Assembly (NCBI GenBank): GCA_032622095.1
Contig: CP136066.1
Coordinates: 233,312,961-233,376,960 of the forward strand
DNA from: Siphonodentalium dalli
Taxonomy: Eukaryota > Mollusca > Scaphopoda > Gadilida > Siphonodentaliidae
Length of the DNA: 64,000 nucleotides
Reading direction: 5' to 3'
The notes below the pieces were generated by a model. The model saw only the letters and a program-made list of their open reading frames with translations. It did not search any database and was not told the DNA's origin. Of this stretch, positions 24,887 through 36,859 are shown piece by piece. Each line of letters opens with the position of its first letter. Within the stretch, counting starts at the first letter, position 1. The position numbers and the translations under genes are program-made.

Positions 24887-25905
24887 ACTTATAGTCCGGA
24901 AGAGGTAGACAATCTGTAAGGTATCACTGATTATATGTCTAAAGTTGAGCTACAGTGTAACTGACACTCTCATCTTCTGGTCAAGCTGGGTCAAAGGTCA
25001 CTTACTCACGTCCATAATAGAACTTGGGAACTCCAAGGTTGTGTAGCCATTTTATAAACAGTGGAGGATGTTGATTAAAACGTACGTATTTTATTGATAC
25101 ATTAGGATGGGTTTTTTTCGGAATTTATTTGTCAACATCGAGCGACATCTCTCCTTCAAGTAAGCTCCATTTGATTGCACAAAACAGTCCTCATTTCTAA
25201 CTACGCATTAAAACTCATACCCAAGATGCCACCTCCGCGGTGTACATCATACACCGTACTTATACGGCACGTGATTATAGTGTAGAGTAAAGTCGTTATC
25301 TGCAGTACTTCGATTCTCAGACTATTATTCGACCTTCCCTATTCTCACTGGAACTTCCCGATAGCCATGCAATGTTCTTCTGCGGAAATATGCGAACCAG
25401 GCAATGGCTATATATTGTCGATTTTATTCCTTGTGAATTGTGATTATATGTCAGGTTTCATTTGCTATTTTCAGGACACTAAATCAGTGAAACATGCATC
25501 GTCAAGCTGAGGTTGTATTAGGTTGTAGTTAGGTTGTAGTTAGGTTGTAGTTAGGTTGTAGTTTTTCATGACGTTTTAGAAGGCATCAACTCAATGATAT
25601 ATGTTGATTGTCGGGATACATGCACATGCATGTGACTGGAACTGACATTAAGTGCACATGTAAGTGACTGGACAATTGCACCTGATACAGACCAATGTTA
25701 CTCTGTAGTAATACATAACTATTAGTTAAAAGGCCTCAGTGGTAAAGGGCATGTGGCATGCCACGCCAGCCGTTGAGGCATGCCAATGTCCCATAATATG
25801 TCAAATATAGCGAATTATCGAAATATGAAAAATACAACGAAAAAGCGAAATAGGAAAATACAGCGAAATGGCGAATTTTAATATATACCTGCTACTCAAA
25901 CAAAT
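24693..25905. other. Unassigned DNA with two short tandem runs
   Basis: Holds a (TTG)n microsatellite at about 24851-24883 and about four copies of ttaggttgtag at 25516-25562. A stretch at about 25735-25795 with ggcatgtggcatgcc and ttgaggcatgcc can fold. No gene recognised. Confidence 0.5.
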
Positions 25906-25949
25906 ATGGTAACAATTAATATATACCTGCTAACTCAGACAAATATGGT

Positions 25950-27305
25950 AACAATTAATATAATGAGAGGCCCGATTCGTATAATGAGATGCCCGATTCG
26001 TATAATGAGAGGCCTGATTCGTATAATGAGAGGCCCGATTCGTATAATGAGAGGCCCGATTCGTATAATGAGAGGCCCGTTTCGTACACTGAGAGGCCTG
26101 ATTCGTATAATGAGATGCCCGATTCGTATAATGAGAGGCCCGATTCGTATAATGAGAGGCCCGATTCGTATAATGAGAGGCCCGATTCGTATAATGAGAG
26201 GCCCGATTCGTATAATGAGAGGTCTGATTGGTATAATGAGAGGCCCGATTCGTATAATGAGAGGCCCGATTCGTATAATGAGAGGCCCGTTTCGTACACT
26301 GAGAGGCCTGATTCGTATAATGAGAGGCCTGATTCGTATAACGAGAGGCCCGATTCGTATAATGAGAGGCCCGATTCGTATAATGAGAGGCCCGATTCGT
26401 ATAATGAGAGGCCCGATTCGTATAATGAGAGGTCTGATTGGTATAATGAGAGGCCCGATTCGTATAATGAGATGCCCGATTCGTATAATGAGATGCCCGA
26501 TTCGTATAACGAGATGCCCGATTCGTATCAAGAGAGGCCCGATTCGTATAACGAGAGGCCCGATTCGTATAATGAGAGGCCCGATTCGTATAATGAGAGG
26601 CCCGATTCGTATAATGAGAGGCCCGATTCGTATAATGAGAGGCCTGATTCGTATAACGAGAGGCCCGATTCGTATAATGAGAGGCCCGATTCGTATAATG
26701 AGAGGCCCGATTGGTATAATGAGAGGCCCGATTCGTATAATGAGATGCCTGATTCGTATAATGAGAGGCCTGATTCGTATAACGAGAGGCCCGATTCGTA
26801 TAATGAGAGGCCCGATTCGTATAATGAGAGGCCTGATTCGTATAATAAGAGGCCCGATTCGTATAATGAGAAGCCCGATTCGTATAATGAGAGGCCCGAT
26901 TCGTATAATGAAAGGCCCGATTCGTATAATGAGAGGCCCGATTCGTATTATGAGAGGCCCGATTCGTATAATGAGAGCCCCGATTCGTATAATGAGAGGC
27001 CCGATTCGTATAATGAGAGCCCCGATTCGTATAATGAGAGGCCCGATTCGTATAATGAGAGCCCCGATTCGTATTATGAGAGGCCCGATTCGTATAATGA
27101 GAGGCCCGATTCGTATAATGAGAGGCCCGATTCGTATAATGAGAGCCCCGATTCTTATAATGAGAGCCCCGATTCGTATAATGAGAGGCCCGATTCGTAT
27201 AATGAGAGGCCCGATTGGTATAATGAGAGGCCCGATTCGTATAATGAGAGGCCCGATTCGTATAATGAGAGGGCCAATTCGTATAATGAGAGGCCCGATT
27301 CGTAG
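25950..27305. repeat. 21-bp minisatellite, about 64 units, open in several frames
   Basis: The unit is gaggcccgattcgtataatga. It yields open frames of 468 and 438 codons on the plus strand (seven-residue repeats RGPIRIM and NERPDSY) and shorter ones on the minus strand. Being open in several frames on both strands at once argues that openness is a by-product. Local blocks share variants: acactgagaggcctg twice, a gagccccgattc cluster at 26960-27180, and a gagatgccc cluster at 26460-26520. Confidence 0.95.
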
Positions 27306-27824
27306 AAATTAGTATTACTCGTCATTGAAAATCTCACTTGAAATAATTGTATTCAAAATACGGATGCAGTTTGTAGGTCTGTGGTCAATTCACCATCCAA
27401 TACGCATCAAAGTTACATCTGTGTTTTCATTTAACTCTTATATACATGTATGAAATTGGATCTGTTGTGAGATTTTGGATATTGATTGATCTTGCCCTCC
27501 GATTGTACTCAGCCATCATTGATCGTAATTTGTGGATGCTTAATGTCTAATGTTACAATGTCAATGGCTGATTGGCTGTACTGCATGTTTGATTCAGATT
27601 AATTGAATATTTGTATTTATTTGAAGATTTGATGAATCAAGAAGCATTCTACAACGATCAAATTATAATTACCAACCTGAATAACTGTCATATTTTAGTG
27701 AGATTTTAAAAACAAACATTTTGGCAAATGTACAATTTCATATGTGTAAGTTTATTTTTCATCAATTGGAAATTCGACAAAGCCTTGTTACCTAAAACAA
27801 TGGAACCGTAGATTGTATAATTAT
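27306..27824. other. Unassigned AT-rich DNA
   Basis: No recognisable feature. Confidence 0.4.
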
Positions 27825-28036
27825 AATCTTACTCCACCCATCCACCAATCATATTATTTATTAAATCTAATCTTACTCCACCCATCCACCAATCATATTA
27901 TTTATTAAATCTAATCTTACTCCACCCATCCACCCATCATATTATTTATTAAATCTAATCTTACTCCACCCATCCACCCATCATATTATTTATTAAATCT
28001 AATCTTACTCCACCCATCCACCCATCATATTATTTA
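27825..28036. repeat. 44-bp minisatellite, five units
   Basis: The unit is aatcttactccacccatcca followed by ccaatcatattatttattaa and atct. Copies are almost identical, with caat changing to ccat in the last three. Confidence 0.9.
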
Positions 28037-28605
28037 TGGAAATGTTTGAGATACCATGTGTTTGTGCCATTCTGTGTCAGTCGAACAAACTATTTGTCGT
28101 GTAAGTGCTAAGTCTGAAGTATAATAAAATACAGTTTACTCTAATTGTTGCGGTATAAACGTTAAATATACGATTTTGGAACATGTGGTGTACTCTTTAT
28201 TTCGTGCCGATCGTGGTATATTACTGGCAACTTTGCTGTTGGTATAATACGGTAAAATTGATGGCCTACATTTTACAGTGTAGCATAATATGTCAGTATT
28301 ATATCCTCTACACGGTACAGTTTGATAGAAAACATCCAATGTGACATTTTGTCATGTGAATTTAAACGGAAATTTCGTTAATTTAGATCAATTTCATATT
28401 AAATAATATCAGTAATTTTACGGCACAATGTGCTGGCAAAGTTGCTGTCATTAAATTTGCTAAATTTTTACGGACATTTCGCATTTGTATATGTGTACAA
28501 ATGTGTTTACGGATTTTCCGTAATTTTATAGGAAATATGATGGCAGCAAAATTGCCAGCACACCGTGCAGTAAAATTGCGGATATTTTTAACAGTGTAGA
28601 TTTCT
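28037..28605. other. Probable internal-repeat DNA element with a TTTTTAACAGTGTA right end
   Basis: From about 28360 to 28605 the words tttacgg, ggcaaagttgctg and gcaaaattgccagcac recur in direct and inverted form, ending atttttaacagtgtag. A similar end, tacactgttagaaaaa, starts the region at 59276. The left end was not located. Confidence 0.35.
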
Positions 28606-29059
28606 CTTGTTTGACGATGGAATGCTTTAGTAGATTAAGGGTTAATAAGGCTTGAAACGTTGAAGGGAAACGGTGAGTTCCATCTCTCCCTCGGGGCTGT
28701 GAAATCGCATTAGCAGAGAGCGATGGGCGAGAACTGGCTTCAGATTAGAGCTATTTTATGTTGTCCCGCGAGATCACGCGAGAAATGGATGAGGTTACGT
28801 TCCATTTATTTGATATCGACAAGGCACTTTGTGTCGGTGATTCCGTTGAGCGCCTTATCTTTTCTGTCCGAACAGGACGTTCATCCTATTATGTTTATAA
28901 CCCACCATTGATAGCTATTTTACTGCCCATCATTAATTCTGTGAGCGTGTGGCCAACCTCAAAGTGGCGCTGTTTTATTTGGCGTTGTAGCTCAGTTATA
29001 ACTAGTAATTACATGTTGTTGTCACGTTTCTGTGATACAAATTGGTCAATAGATATTTA
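28606..29059. other. Unassigned DNA
   Basis: A 137-codon plus-strand frame begins near 28758 and ends in the foldback that follows. It shows no motif I recognise. Confidence 0.35.
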
Positions 29060-30110
29060 TTATGCTAAAAAACATCCTCCGAAATATTCAGAATCAATAT
29101 CACCCCCGTGTACGTGGTATCACCAAACCCGAGGGTATCACCAAACCAGACCGTGTGGTTTTGATAAATGAACATATCTTCCCTCAGATGAAGCTATATA
29201 TCTCACAGTTAAATGTTATATCCACTATTCGAAACATAATTTCGTCAAGCAGAATGTTTCCTCAATGGTATAGCGATCATAGCTATAGCATTTTCAAATA
29301 GTCACCAGATGAAAAATCTAAACTTAGGGGTTGTCAGATCCAGCAGTTGGAAGAACCCGTTGTTGACTCGATGAAAACTCGAACCTAACATGGGGGTGCA
29401 AATAGAAGTTACTGGAATGGGATGCATTTAGAAACTACAAGTGAATGTCGGATAACATAGAATAGCCTATACTATTAATATGACTTTAGAACATAAAACA
29501 CAAACAACATAAACGAGTTCACCCTCGCACATACACCTCCACACTAAAGATGATCCGTGTGTCGGCCTGTCCGAATGATAACTGGGATATTTTCATGCAG
29601 AAACGGTCAAAATGTGAAGCATATCATTCGCATCTTTGACATCCCCGCTCTAGTTTGGCGATATTTCATCGCAGGATCGATCTGCGGCTTTGATACCCGA
29701 AATTATGGTGGGTACCCACACTTGGACGCATATAGTATTTTTGCGAACCGCTCTACAGGCTAGACAATTTTATGGTTAATTAAACATATATTTTTCTATT
29801 GATACACGCATTATCCGCCATGTACGACTGATAAGTATGTTTCAAACGAACTACCTAACGTCAAAAAGTGTCTACTTTTTATGATAAAATCGGAAATTAG
29901 TCGGAATTTCTATTAAATTTATGAGGGAACATTCCGCATTGCGAAATTGTGTTTTGAATAGTTGATATCACCATTTAACTGGGAGATATATAGCTTCATC
30001 TGAGGGAAGATATGTTCATTTATCAAAACCGCATGGTCTGGTTTTTGGTGATACCATCGGGTTTGGTGATACCACGTACACGAGGTGAATATAAGCCGGT
30101 ACAGATTTGT
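29060..30110. mobile_element. Long foldback, about 190-bp arms and 660-bp centre
   Basis: The left arm (about 29085-29270) contains cgtgtacgtggtatcaccaa, aatgaacatatcttccctca and gatgaagctatatatctc. The complement of each appears in the right arm (about 29920-30095) in reverse order. Identity is roughly 85 percent by eye. The centre (29280-29910) is unique with no transposase visible. Target duplications were not identified. Confidence 0.6.
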
Positions 30111-30199
30111 GACAAATTAATTTGACCCTGTATGGACGATCCCTAGACATATATCAATATTTCCTTATGTGTCGACACATAAAAGAATTTCCATTTGAC

Positions 30200-30203
30200 T
30201 CTA

Positions 30204-30242
<39 letters not shown>

Positions 30243-30262
30243 ATATATCTCTCTCTCTCAAG
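30200..30262. repeat. (TC)n microsatellite
   Basis: A TC run with ttt interruptions and one tatat break. Confidence 0.9.
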
Positions 30263-31192
30263 TCAGCAGTCATGGTAAATAACTATGACATTCGTCAGCA
30301 ATCATCGAGGAATGCTGTGATGCTATCCAATTCAGGGAACATGAAACAACGGATAGCCATACATGTTTACTTATTCACTCTATATATTAATGTGTTATGA
30401 ACATTACGTTATCTCTATACCAAAACATATTAATTGAATATAGCAACCACACAATTAGCTGTTTTTGTTTTTATAACATCATTTAAATAAGATAAAATGA
30501 AGTCATTTTACTGATTATTTATTTTTGAAATATCATTTAAATTAAAAGATTTATCATCCAGAATGTGTTTCCCAATTGCTCCAGGTGGGTGGAATCCAAA
30601 TCACTCATGCGCTACAATGTAGCTCCATGCAGTTGTAATCAAATTTCCAACCCAAATTGTGCAGGGGCGAACCGAATTGTTCATTCATTGGAGATCCAGT
30701 TGGAATTTCCAACACAAGGGTGTGTGTGGGGCGAATATTTGTAACTGAAATTTGACCCAAATTGAGAATTGGCCAGTCGAGAAATCATATATATTCATGT
30801 AATATCATATGTATGGTTATTTAAATATTGAATATTGACGTTCATATAATTCATTACACAACGTTCTCAATAGATTAAGTGGTGCGGGTCGCCCTTCTTA
30901 CTTGGATTTCATTGCCATAATTTCGTGTTTTAAGAATTGTGGGAAATCGACATTTTGTTTAAGAATTGTGGGTAAACGATAGCGAAAACGGAGCCTGTTC
31001 CCAAAAATAATAATAGATATATAACAATTAAAGTTAAACCTATATTTCAATATTTCATGAAAGCGGATTTTGATAAACGATTCTATATTATAATGCAAGA
31101 ATTCTTTGGGTATTTACTCCACACCGTCGTTTCGAATACGTTTATTCCATGACTCTGAACACAATGGATCCAATAATTTTATTCATTGTCGC
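30263..31192. other. Unassigned DNA
   Basis: Includes at about 30630-30730 a few aaatttccaac words reminiscent of family D1, and a duplicated aagaattgtgg at about 30930-30970. No gene seen. Confidence 0.4.
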
Positions 31193-31196
31193 TTAA

Positions 31197-31438
31197 CACT
31201 TTCATGACGGGGCTTTGCTGATGGTGCATTAAAAAGCCCGTGTCAGTGAATTATCTTATATGAGAGTTCCCATCATAGGGAGCCTCGCATATATAAGAAA
31301 ATGCATGCACTGGATTACAAGGTCAAGGTAAATAGAGTTAGGTCAATGTATTCTCTTATATATATGAGACGCCCTCGCATAATTATATAAGAGAGTGCTT
31401 TGGCACAGGTTTTTCAGGAAGCTCCACTCATGGAAGAT
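31197..31438. mobile_element. TTAA-flanked MITE 4, diverged, 242 bp
   Basis: TTAA lies at 31193-31196 and 31439-31442. The ends align imperfectly around TTtCATGAcgGGgCTT on one side and TTcCATGAgtGGaGCTT on the other. Two decayed hairpins at about 31253-31320 and 31340-31402 contain ctcgcatatataagaaaatg and attctcttatatatatgaga. It is the oldest-looking of the four copies. Confidence 0.5.
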
Positions 31439-31442
31439 TTAA

Positions 31443-32254
31443 ATAAGAAGAAGAAAAAAACGGTAATTACCTGTGCATCACCAAAGCGGTTCGTTGACGT
31501 TATGTTTACGTCATCGTTGTTGACACTAACGTCAACTCGAAGTAGAACTGGCCAGGGTTGGCGCTGCAACCTGTTGACTGTCGTCTGCTCAGGTCTGAGT
31601 GGGGCTCTATATGGGTGATAAGTGAGTAAATATACCCCGTATGGACTTACTACTGGCTTGTATTCCTCTTGTGGTACAACACTGTGAAGTTATTATATAA
31701 CGATGCTTAAAGTATGTGTTTTTCTTGTACGAGTCTAGGTTGTGGTGAAAAGTCCAATTTGACCCGGAGTCCCGATAATTTTTATAAATGACTTCCGGGA
31801 GTCCAATATGACTTTTCCACGGATTATCATGTGACGTCATTTGCTCAATCAAAAATAGTGTTGGTTATAAGCGATGGATAATAATATGTATTCAATGGCT
31901 GGGATTCCGTTGAATACATAATAATGTGCCTCACGTCAATGGGTGTGTAATACTATTCATGCTGTAACGTACATGCCTATACCTGCGCATCAGGATAGCT
32001 CATGCTTATGATGTCAATGTAGACCAAACCGCGTACTTTTTAATGCATGAGTTTTGAACAGCGCATAAATCTACAGAAACACTCCGCTTAACTCGAAGCC
32101 TCGCTATCGTTAGTAATCTCAGCAGACCAATGACAAACGACGAACTCATTGTCAAACCACTAGATCCTGTAGAGAGCCTCACACTAATTGAAGGATGCAT
32201 TCACGAGTGTCGTCTGCTCATGTTTGTGAGGGGCACCATACGGGTGGCATTAGC
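31443..32254. other. Unassigned DNA with small hairpins
   Basis: Hairpins at about 31737-31822 (gtggtgaaaagtccaatttg against its diverged complement) and about 31880-31925 (aatatgtattcaa against ttgaatacat). GTCGTCTGC occurs at about 31577 and 32208. No coding motif. Confidence 0.45.
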
Positions 32255-32690
32255 TGATCACGTTCGAAGATATCATAATCCACCAGTTCAAAACCTGGGA
32301 ACCGTTTTATATTTTGACATGGGCGGTTATTACATTGAAAAGACAATATATTTCTTAGTTGATACCTGTTCCTTAATCCTCTATTATACATTAGGCGAAG
32401 GTTTCAGCTCAAGGTTGCGTGCTTTATGTGACTTTGGTGAGCCGATGTTTGCCTTGCGTCGCTTACGATCATGAACTTTCTACCGTGCAATCAATTCGAT
32501 GTTTATTGCGATTTTGGTTCACAAAATTCACAAATATTATATATATTGGTCACTACTTGGTCCTTAATAATCTATTTCACAGTCGGTAGATTGCATATAT
32601 ATTCCTTTCATTATCTGTTCAATGATATAAAGTTCTCTTTTGGAAAAAAATCAAACATTCTCAGGTTTTAACTGGTGGAGTACATGAATG
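32255..32690. mobile_element. Palindromic MITE family M, copy 3
   Basis: Contains catcataatccaccagttc..., gaaccgtttta, acctgttccttaat and right-arm complements ending accagtt / tggtggagtacatgaatgat. More diverged than copies 1 and 2. Its right half is included in the tandem duplication and appears again at about 34997-35185. Confidence 0.6.
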
Positions 32691-33111
32691 ATCTATAGGG
32701 ATTTGCCAAAGTAGACATTCATGCATGACATATCAAACCAGCAGAACTTGGTGACCTAATGTCAGTTAGCCTCCGGGGAATCTCGCAAACTCGCGGAGTA
32801 ATTGTCGTTAGTGCACGTGGTCTAGTTGATCTCCGAACCACAGAGCACGTGATTTATTACCTCCCTCTCAAGTCGTCGTCATGTCGCCATTAAGTCATTA
32901 GTAGCCGCAAGCGTATACAGGTGACGGCAAAACGAAGACCGTGCCTGTTTCAGATCACGTGACAATTTGTTGAGTCCTGTCGTCTGCATCTCCTATGGGA
33001 GGTGAACATGAAATGCCAGCTTTGTAGAACACGTCGATTCCGAACACATCCGGTCGTATTGGCATGTATAGTGTTTAATGTCAAGTTAGTTATTTCCTAT
33101 AGAGTCAGTGT

Positions 33112-33452
33112 CAAACTCCAGGCAGAGTTATCTCCCATCGCTCCGCTGAGATACCACTGCCATAATGACATTAATTGGTAAGGAATTCTTACGTGTTTTT
33201 AGTTCTTATGTTTTAGGATTAAAATTATCTATGTCTGGCTCAGTTCATATTGTTCTTATCAATACCGAAAGAATTACCATTATTGCAAACTTAAAAGAAA
33301 AATTGGTGGTCAAAACAAGATAATAGGTGACTAAATAGTAGTAAATACAGTTCCGCGACGATATGTAAAAATATATTTATCGTCTGCAAAGTACACTCAT
33401 TGTGGCAGTAATATGTCGCAGCGATAGCGTAGATGGCGCTGTATGGAGTTTG
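33112..33452. mobile_element. MITE with 9-bp target duplication, 341 bp
   Basis: The left end CAAACTCCA and right end TGGAGTTTG are perfect inverted repeats. The similarity extends about 30 bp, with CAG, ATCT and ATCGCT matched. The 9-bp direct repeat AGTCAGTGT flanks it at 33103-33111 and 33453-33461. In unit 2 of the duplication the same site is uninterrupted (tatagagtcagtgtatgg at about 35625 and about 41717), which gives empty sites. Nine-base duplications are typical of Mutator-like elements (8-9 bp for Merlin). Non-coding. Confidence 0.8.
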
Positions 33453-34222
33453 AGTCAGTGTATGGTTGTCTCTTTGTATGGCGTCACGTGGTCTTATGAG
33501 GTCAATGCTCTCCGTTATAATGTCTGCCACGTTGACATCTCATTCGTCAAAATAGGAACGTGATTATAGGACTTGGCGAGAACGTGACTATATGACATGG
33601 CGGGAAGGTGACTATAGGATTTGGCATTGGGCAGTACATAGCGTACGGGCGCCTAAATTTTCATGTACCTTGTATATACACAGAAATATAACATAATAAA
33701 TTCAGATTTACATCAAATATGTATACTTCGGGCGGAATTTAACAAAATCTCCCATGAAATACGATTAAATTTTTCCGAATTTTGAGCTTTCAAAATGTTT
33801 TGGCTGAAGCCTCCAAGCCAGTCCCCCCCCCCCCACCCGACCCGTCTGGCTATGTGGCAGTAGATTGATTCTCAATGTACATTTTATTTCGGTATCAGAT
33901 CCGAGAAACAGTAAAGAATGTGGCATTTTATTGGGTTTCTTTGTTGTACTACCGTCTACGTCAGATCACGTAACGTTTTAATATAGTTTGTTTCTATCGT
34001 CTGCTTGAGATACTTTGGGAGGTGAAAATAATATGTTGTGCGATGTAAGAGGGTGATTCATAACACGCCATATTTGTTGAGTTCTGTCGTCTGCTTTGGG
34101 CGGTGACAATGATATGTCATAGCGCTACAAAACACGGTGATTCAGCGGTCGTGGTGACATTTTGGTGTTCAATTTCATGCGATTTGCTTCCCATATGAAA
34201 CGGCTGTGTGTGCATCTTTGCC

Positions 34223-34250
34223 ATAAGATAAGATAAGATAAGATAAGGTA
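34223..34250. repeat. (ATAAG)n run, possible LINE 3' tail
   Basis: About five ataag units, the same pentamer that ends the inserted LINE fragment at 37956. It lies in a stretch of unit 1 (34170-34300) with no counterpart in unit 2, so it could be a very short LINE insertion in minus orientation. Confidence 0.4.
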
Positions 34251-35664
34251 GATAAGAAAAGATGATTCATTGCAATACACCAAGGGAGGCTGTTGTAAAT
34301 GATTTTTCCCAATACTGTCATTCTGTCTTTATAGACAGAAAAACGGGATCATGTTGCACACGGAACAGAGTATTTCTTTGTTTTTCTCGTTTTTCATTAT
34401 AAAGATGTACTTATCATCATCACTCACGTTTTTTTAAACTGTGCTATAATTTTGATCAATATTAAACTTACCCCCCCCCCCCTTGATATTAAACTACCCC
34501 CCTGATATTAAACTACCCCCCCCCCCCCCCTGATATTAAACTAGTCGTTTCTGGAGTAAGTGTATGACTGCATTCCATAATAAAATGTTTTTCTGTTTCA
34601 ACTTTATTCATCACACATGTGACAAATGATATCTTCTAATGGATTTTTTGTATTGCGTGTGTCGACCCTGTCCTATAGCTAAAATGTGATTTCACAGTAA
34701 AGCACTACATGCCAACATGTCCGCGGAATGACAGGTGTGTCAGAGGTGAAAAGAAAGGTCACATCTGTGTAGAACAGGGTTATTCCGAACAAACCAGTCA
34801 GTCAGTCCGGGCGTGTTGGCATTTGGTGCTTAATTTCATTGTAATTCACATCATTAGCGTCACCATAAAGCCTATTTTAGTGTGCGGTCAGTACTAACGG
34901 CTATTGTATGTAAAGCCTAGTTTAGTGTGCGGTCAGTACTAACGGCTATTGTATGTAAAGCCCAACGCCATCGCTTGATATGGTCCCAATACAACGCATC
35001 AATTCGATGTTTATTTTTGTTCACAAAATTCACAAATATTATATATATTTGTCACTACTTGGTCCTTAATAATCTATTTCACAGTCGGGAGATTGCATAT
35101 ATATTCCTTTCATTATCTGTTCAATGACATAAAGTTCTCTATCAAACATTCTCAGGTTTTAACTGGTGGAGTACATGAATGATCTATAGGGATTTGCCAA
35201 AGTAGACATTCATGCATGACATATCAAACCAGCAGCACTGGGTGACCTAATGTCAGTTAGCCACCGGGGAATCTCGCAAACTCGCGGAGTAATTGTCGTT
35301 GGTGCACGTGGTCTAGTTGATCTCCGAACCACAGAGCACGTGATTTATTACCTCCCTCTCAAGTCATCGTCATGTCGCCATTAAGTCATTAGTAGCCGCA
35401 AGCGTATACAGGTGACGGCAAAACTACCGTCTGGAGCAGATGAAAAATAACGAAGACCGTGCCTGTTTCAGATCACGTGACGTTGTATAGAATTTGTTGA
35501 GTCCTGTCGTCTGAATCTCCTATGGGAGGTGAACATGAAATGACAGCTTTGTAGAACACGTCGATTCCGAACACATCCGGTCGTATTGACATGTATAGTG
35601 TTTAATGTCAAGTTAGTTATTTCCTATAGAGTCAGTGTATGGTTGTTTCTTTGTATGACGTCAC

Positions 35665-36858
35665 TTCTCCGATAGTACATAAGATAGTATAATAGAAAGA
35701 GTTTGATGTGTTTCCGGATCTGGGATAATCTTCCATTCCCCGTTGTTGTATTGATAGGGTTAATTGTTTAGTGGTAAGCAATGTATACAGGAGAGACATA
35801 TAACACTTCTAAGACACTGATGTTTCAAATAGTGATGAATTATACTATTTTAATCATATTTTATGGCATAGATTGTTAATAAAACCATATACCAAGTCAC
35901 TATAAAAAAAAAAATTCGGAGACTCGAAAATTGAGTGGGCTTTTAATGTCACATTTATGTATCTATTAATTCTATTTAAATACCTAACTTTACTATGCAT
36001 GTCACGACAACACTATAAGTTTAGCCAAAACTGAGTCAAAATGAAACACCCACGTTGAAAAGCTTCACAGAGCATCAGGCCAACTTGAACGGTCACAGGC
36101 AGCACATCACATGATATTAAGTCGACCTAATTGTGTCGACCCATGCAAAATCCACTTTTCACGACTCATCGTTCCGCGCTATTAATTTCAAAAGCAATAT
36201 CAACAATGCGTACGCATGTTATTACCGCAGGCCGTACCGACAAAAATCCCAGTTTCTCAAGGCTGGTGTGGCCTATCTTATTTAACACAATGCTAACCAA
36301 AGAACGGGGATACACACTGGAAACAGTTCTCTGTGATAAATGTTGACCCTTTCGGTGAGTGAAGGCATTCTTCAGCATAATGTGCCCAGAACCAATCGTG
36401 TGTCGCTAAACTGTGTAACTTCCTCTGTAGGCCTATATCCGTACATTATCAAAATGTATATTCTCGTGTTGTTTTATCCTCAACAATGAGACTGCCCTAT
36501 TTTCTCACTTATTTCAGATTAACCCTACGAAAATCCCTTGCTAACAACCAAGCCCAAGCGCAAATCCATAATTTGTTAAACACAGCTACCCGTTAATAGC
36601 CGAAGCCCCCCCCCCCCCCCCTCATGCCAATCACCACCCAAAATCAGCATGTATATATTTGTATATATCCCAATGTCTACATCATGTTTTCTATTTTCTA
36701 TGCATTGATAATGTTTGATTACTCATTTACTTCATTCATGTTTCCAGTCATCCAGAATGTAAGAACAGTCAAGTCCATTTGTGAGGTGCCACTAGTTGTA
36801 TTGTTCATTGAGTCGGAGTCCATTTGCTTCCCTATCTTGGTTCCGAACCACCGTCTGA
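35665..36858. other. Unassigned part of the 6-kb insert, with MITE remnant
   Basis: 35815-35960 matches the right end of the MITE at 7586-8064. A C14 run lies at about 36607-36620. No ORF1-like protein was recognised before the LINE endonuclease frame. Confidence 0.5.
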
Positions 36859-36859
36859 A

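Larger units (their letters stand above)
32489..34999. repeat. Segmental duplication, unit 1 (about 2.5 kb)
   Basis: 32489-33111 matches 34997-35635 almost base for base. 33453-34990 matches 41725-44220 with about 85-90 percent identity, allowing for array length differences. At the junction (about 34990-35005), unit-1 end sequence (gatatggtcccaatacaacg) runs straight into unit-1 start sequence (caattcgatgtttatt). This is the signature of a direct tandem duplication. Confidence 0.75.

Noticed and set aside
25516-25562. Telomere-like TTAGG repeats
   Set aside because: The true period is 11 bp (ttaggttgtag), only about four copies, not a telomeric pentamer or hexamer run.
25730-25800. tRNA-derived SINE head (ctcagtggtaaag resembles an A box)
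   Set aside because: No B box (GGTTCGAATCC-like) at the right distance and no other copies noticed.
25906-27312. 468- and 438-codon plus-strand frames
   Set aside because: They lie wholly in the 21-bp array, overlap each other in different frames and coincide with open minus-strand frames.
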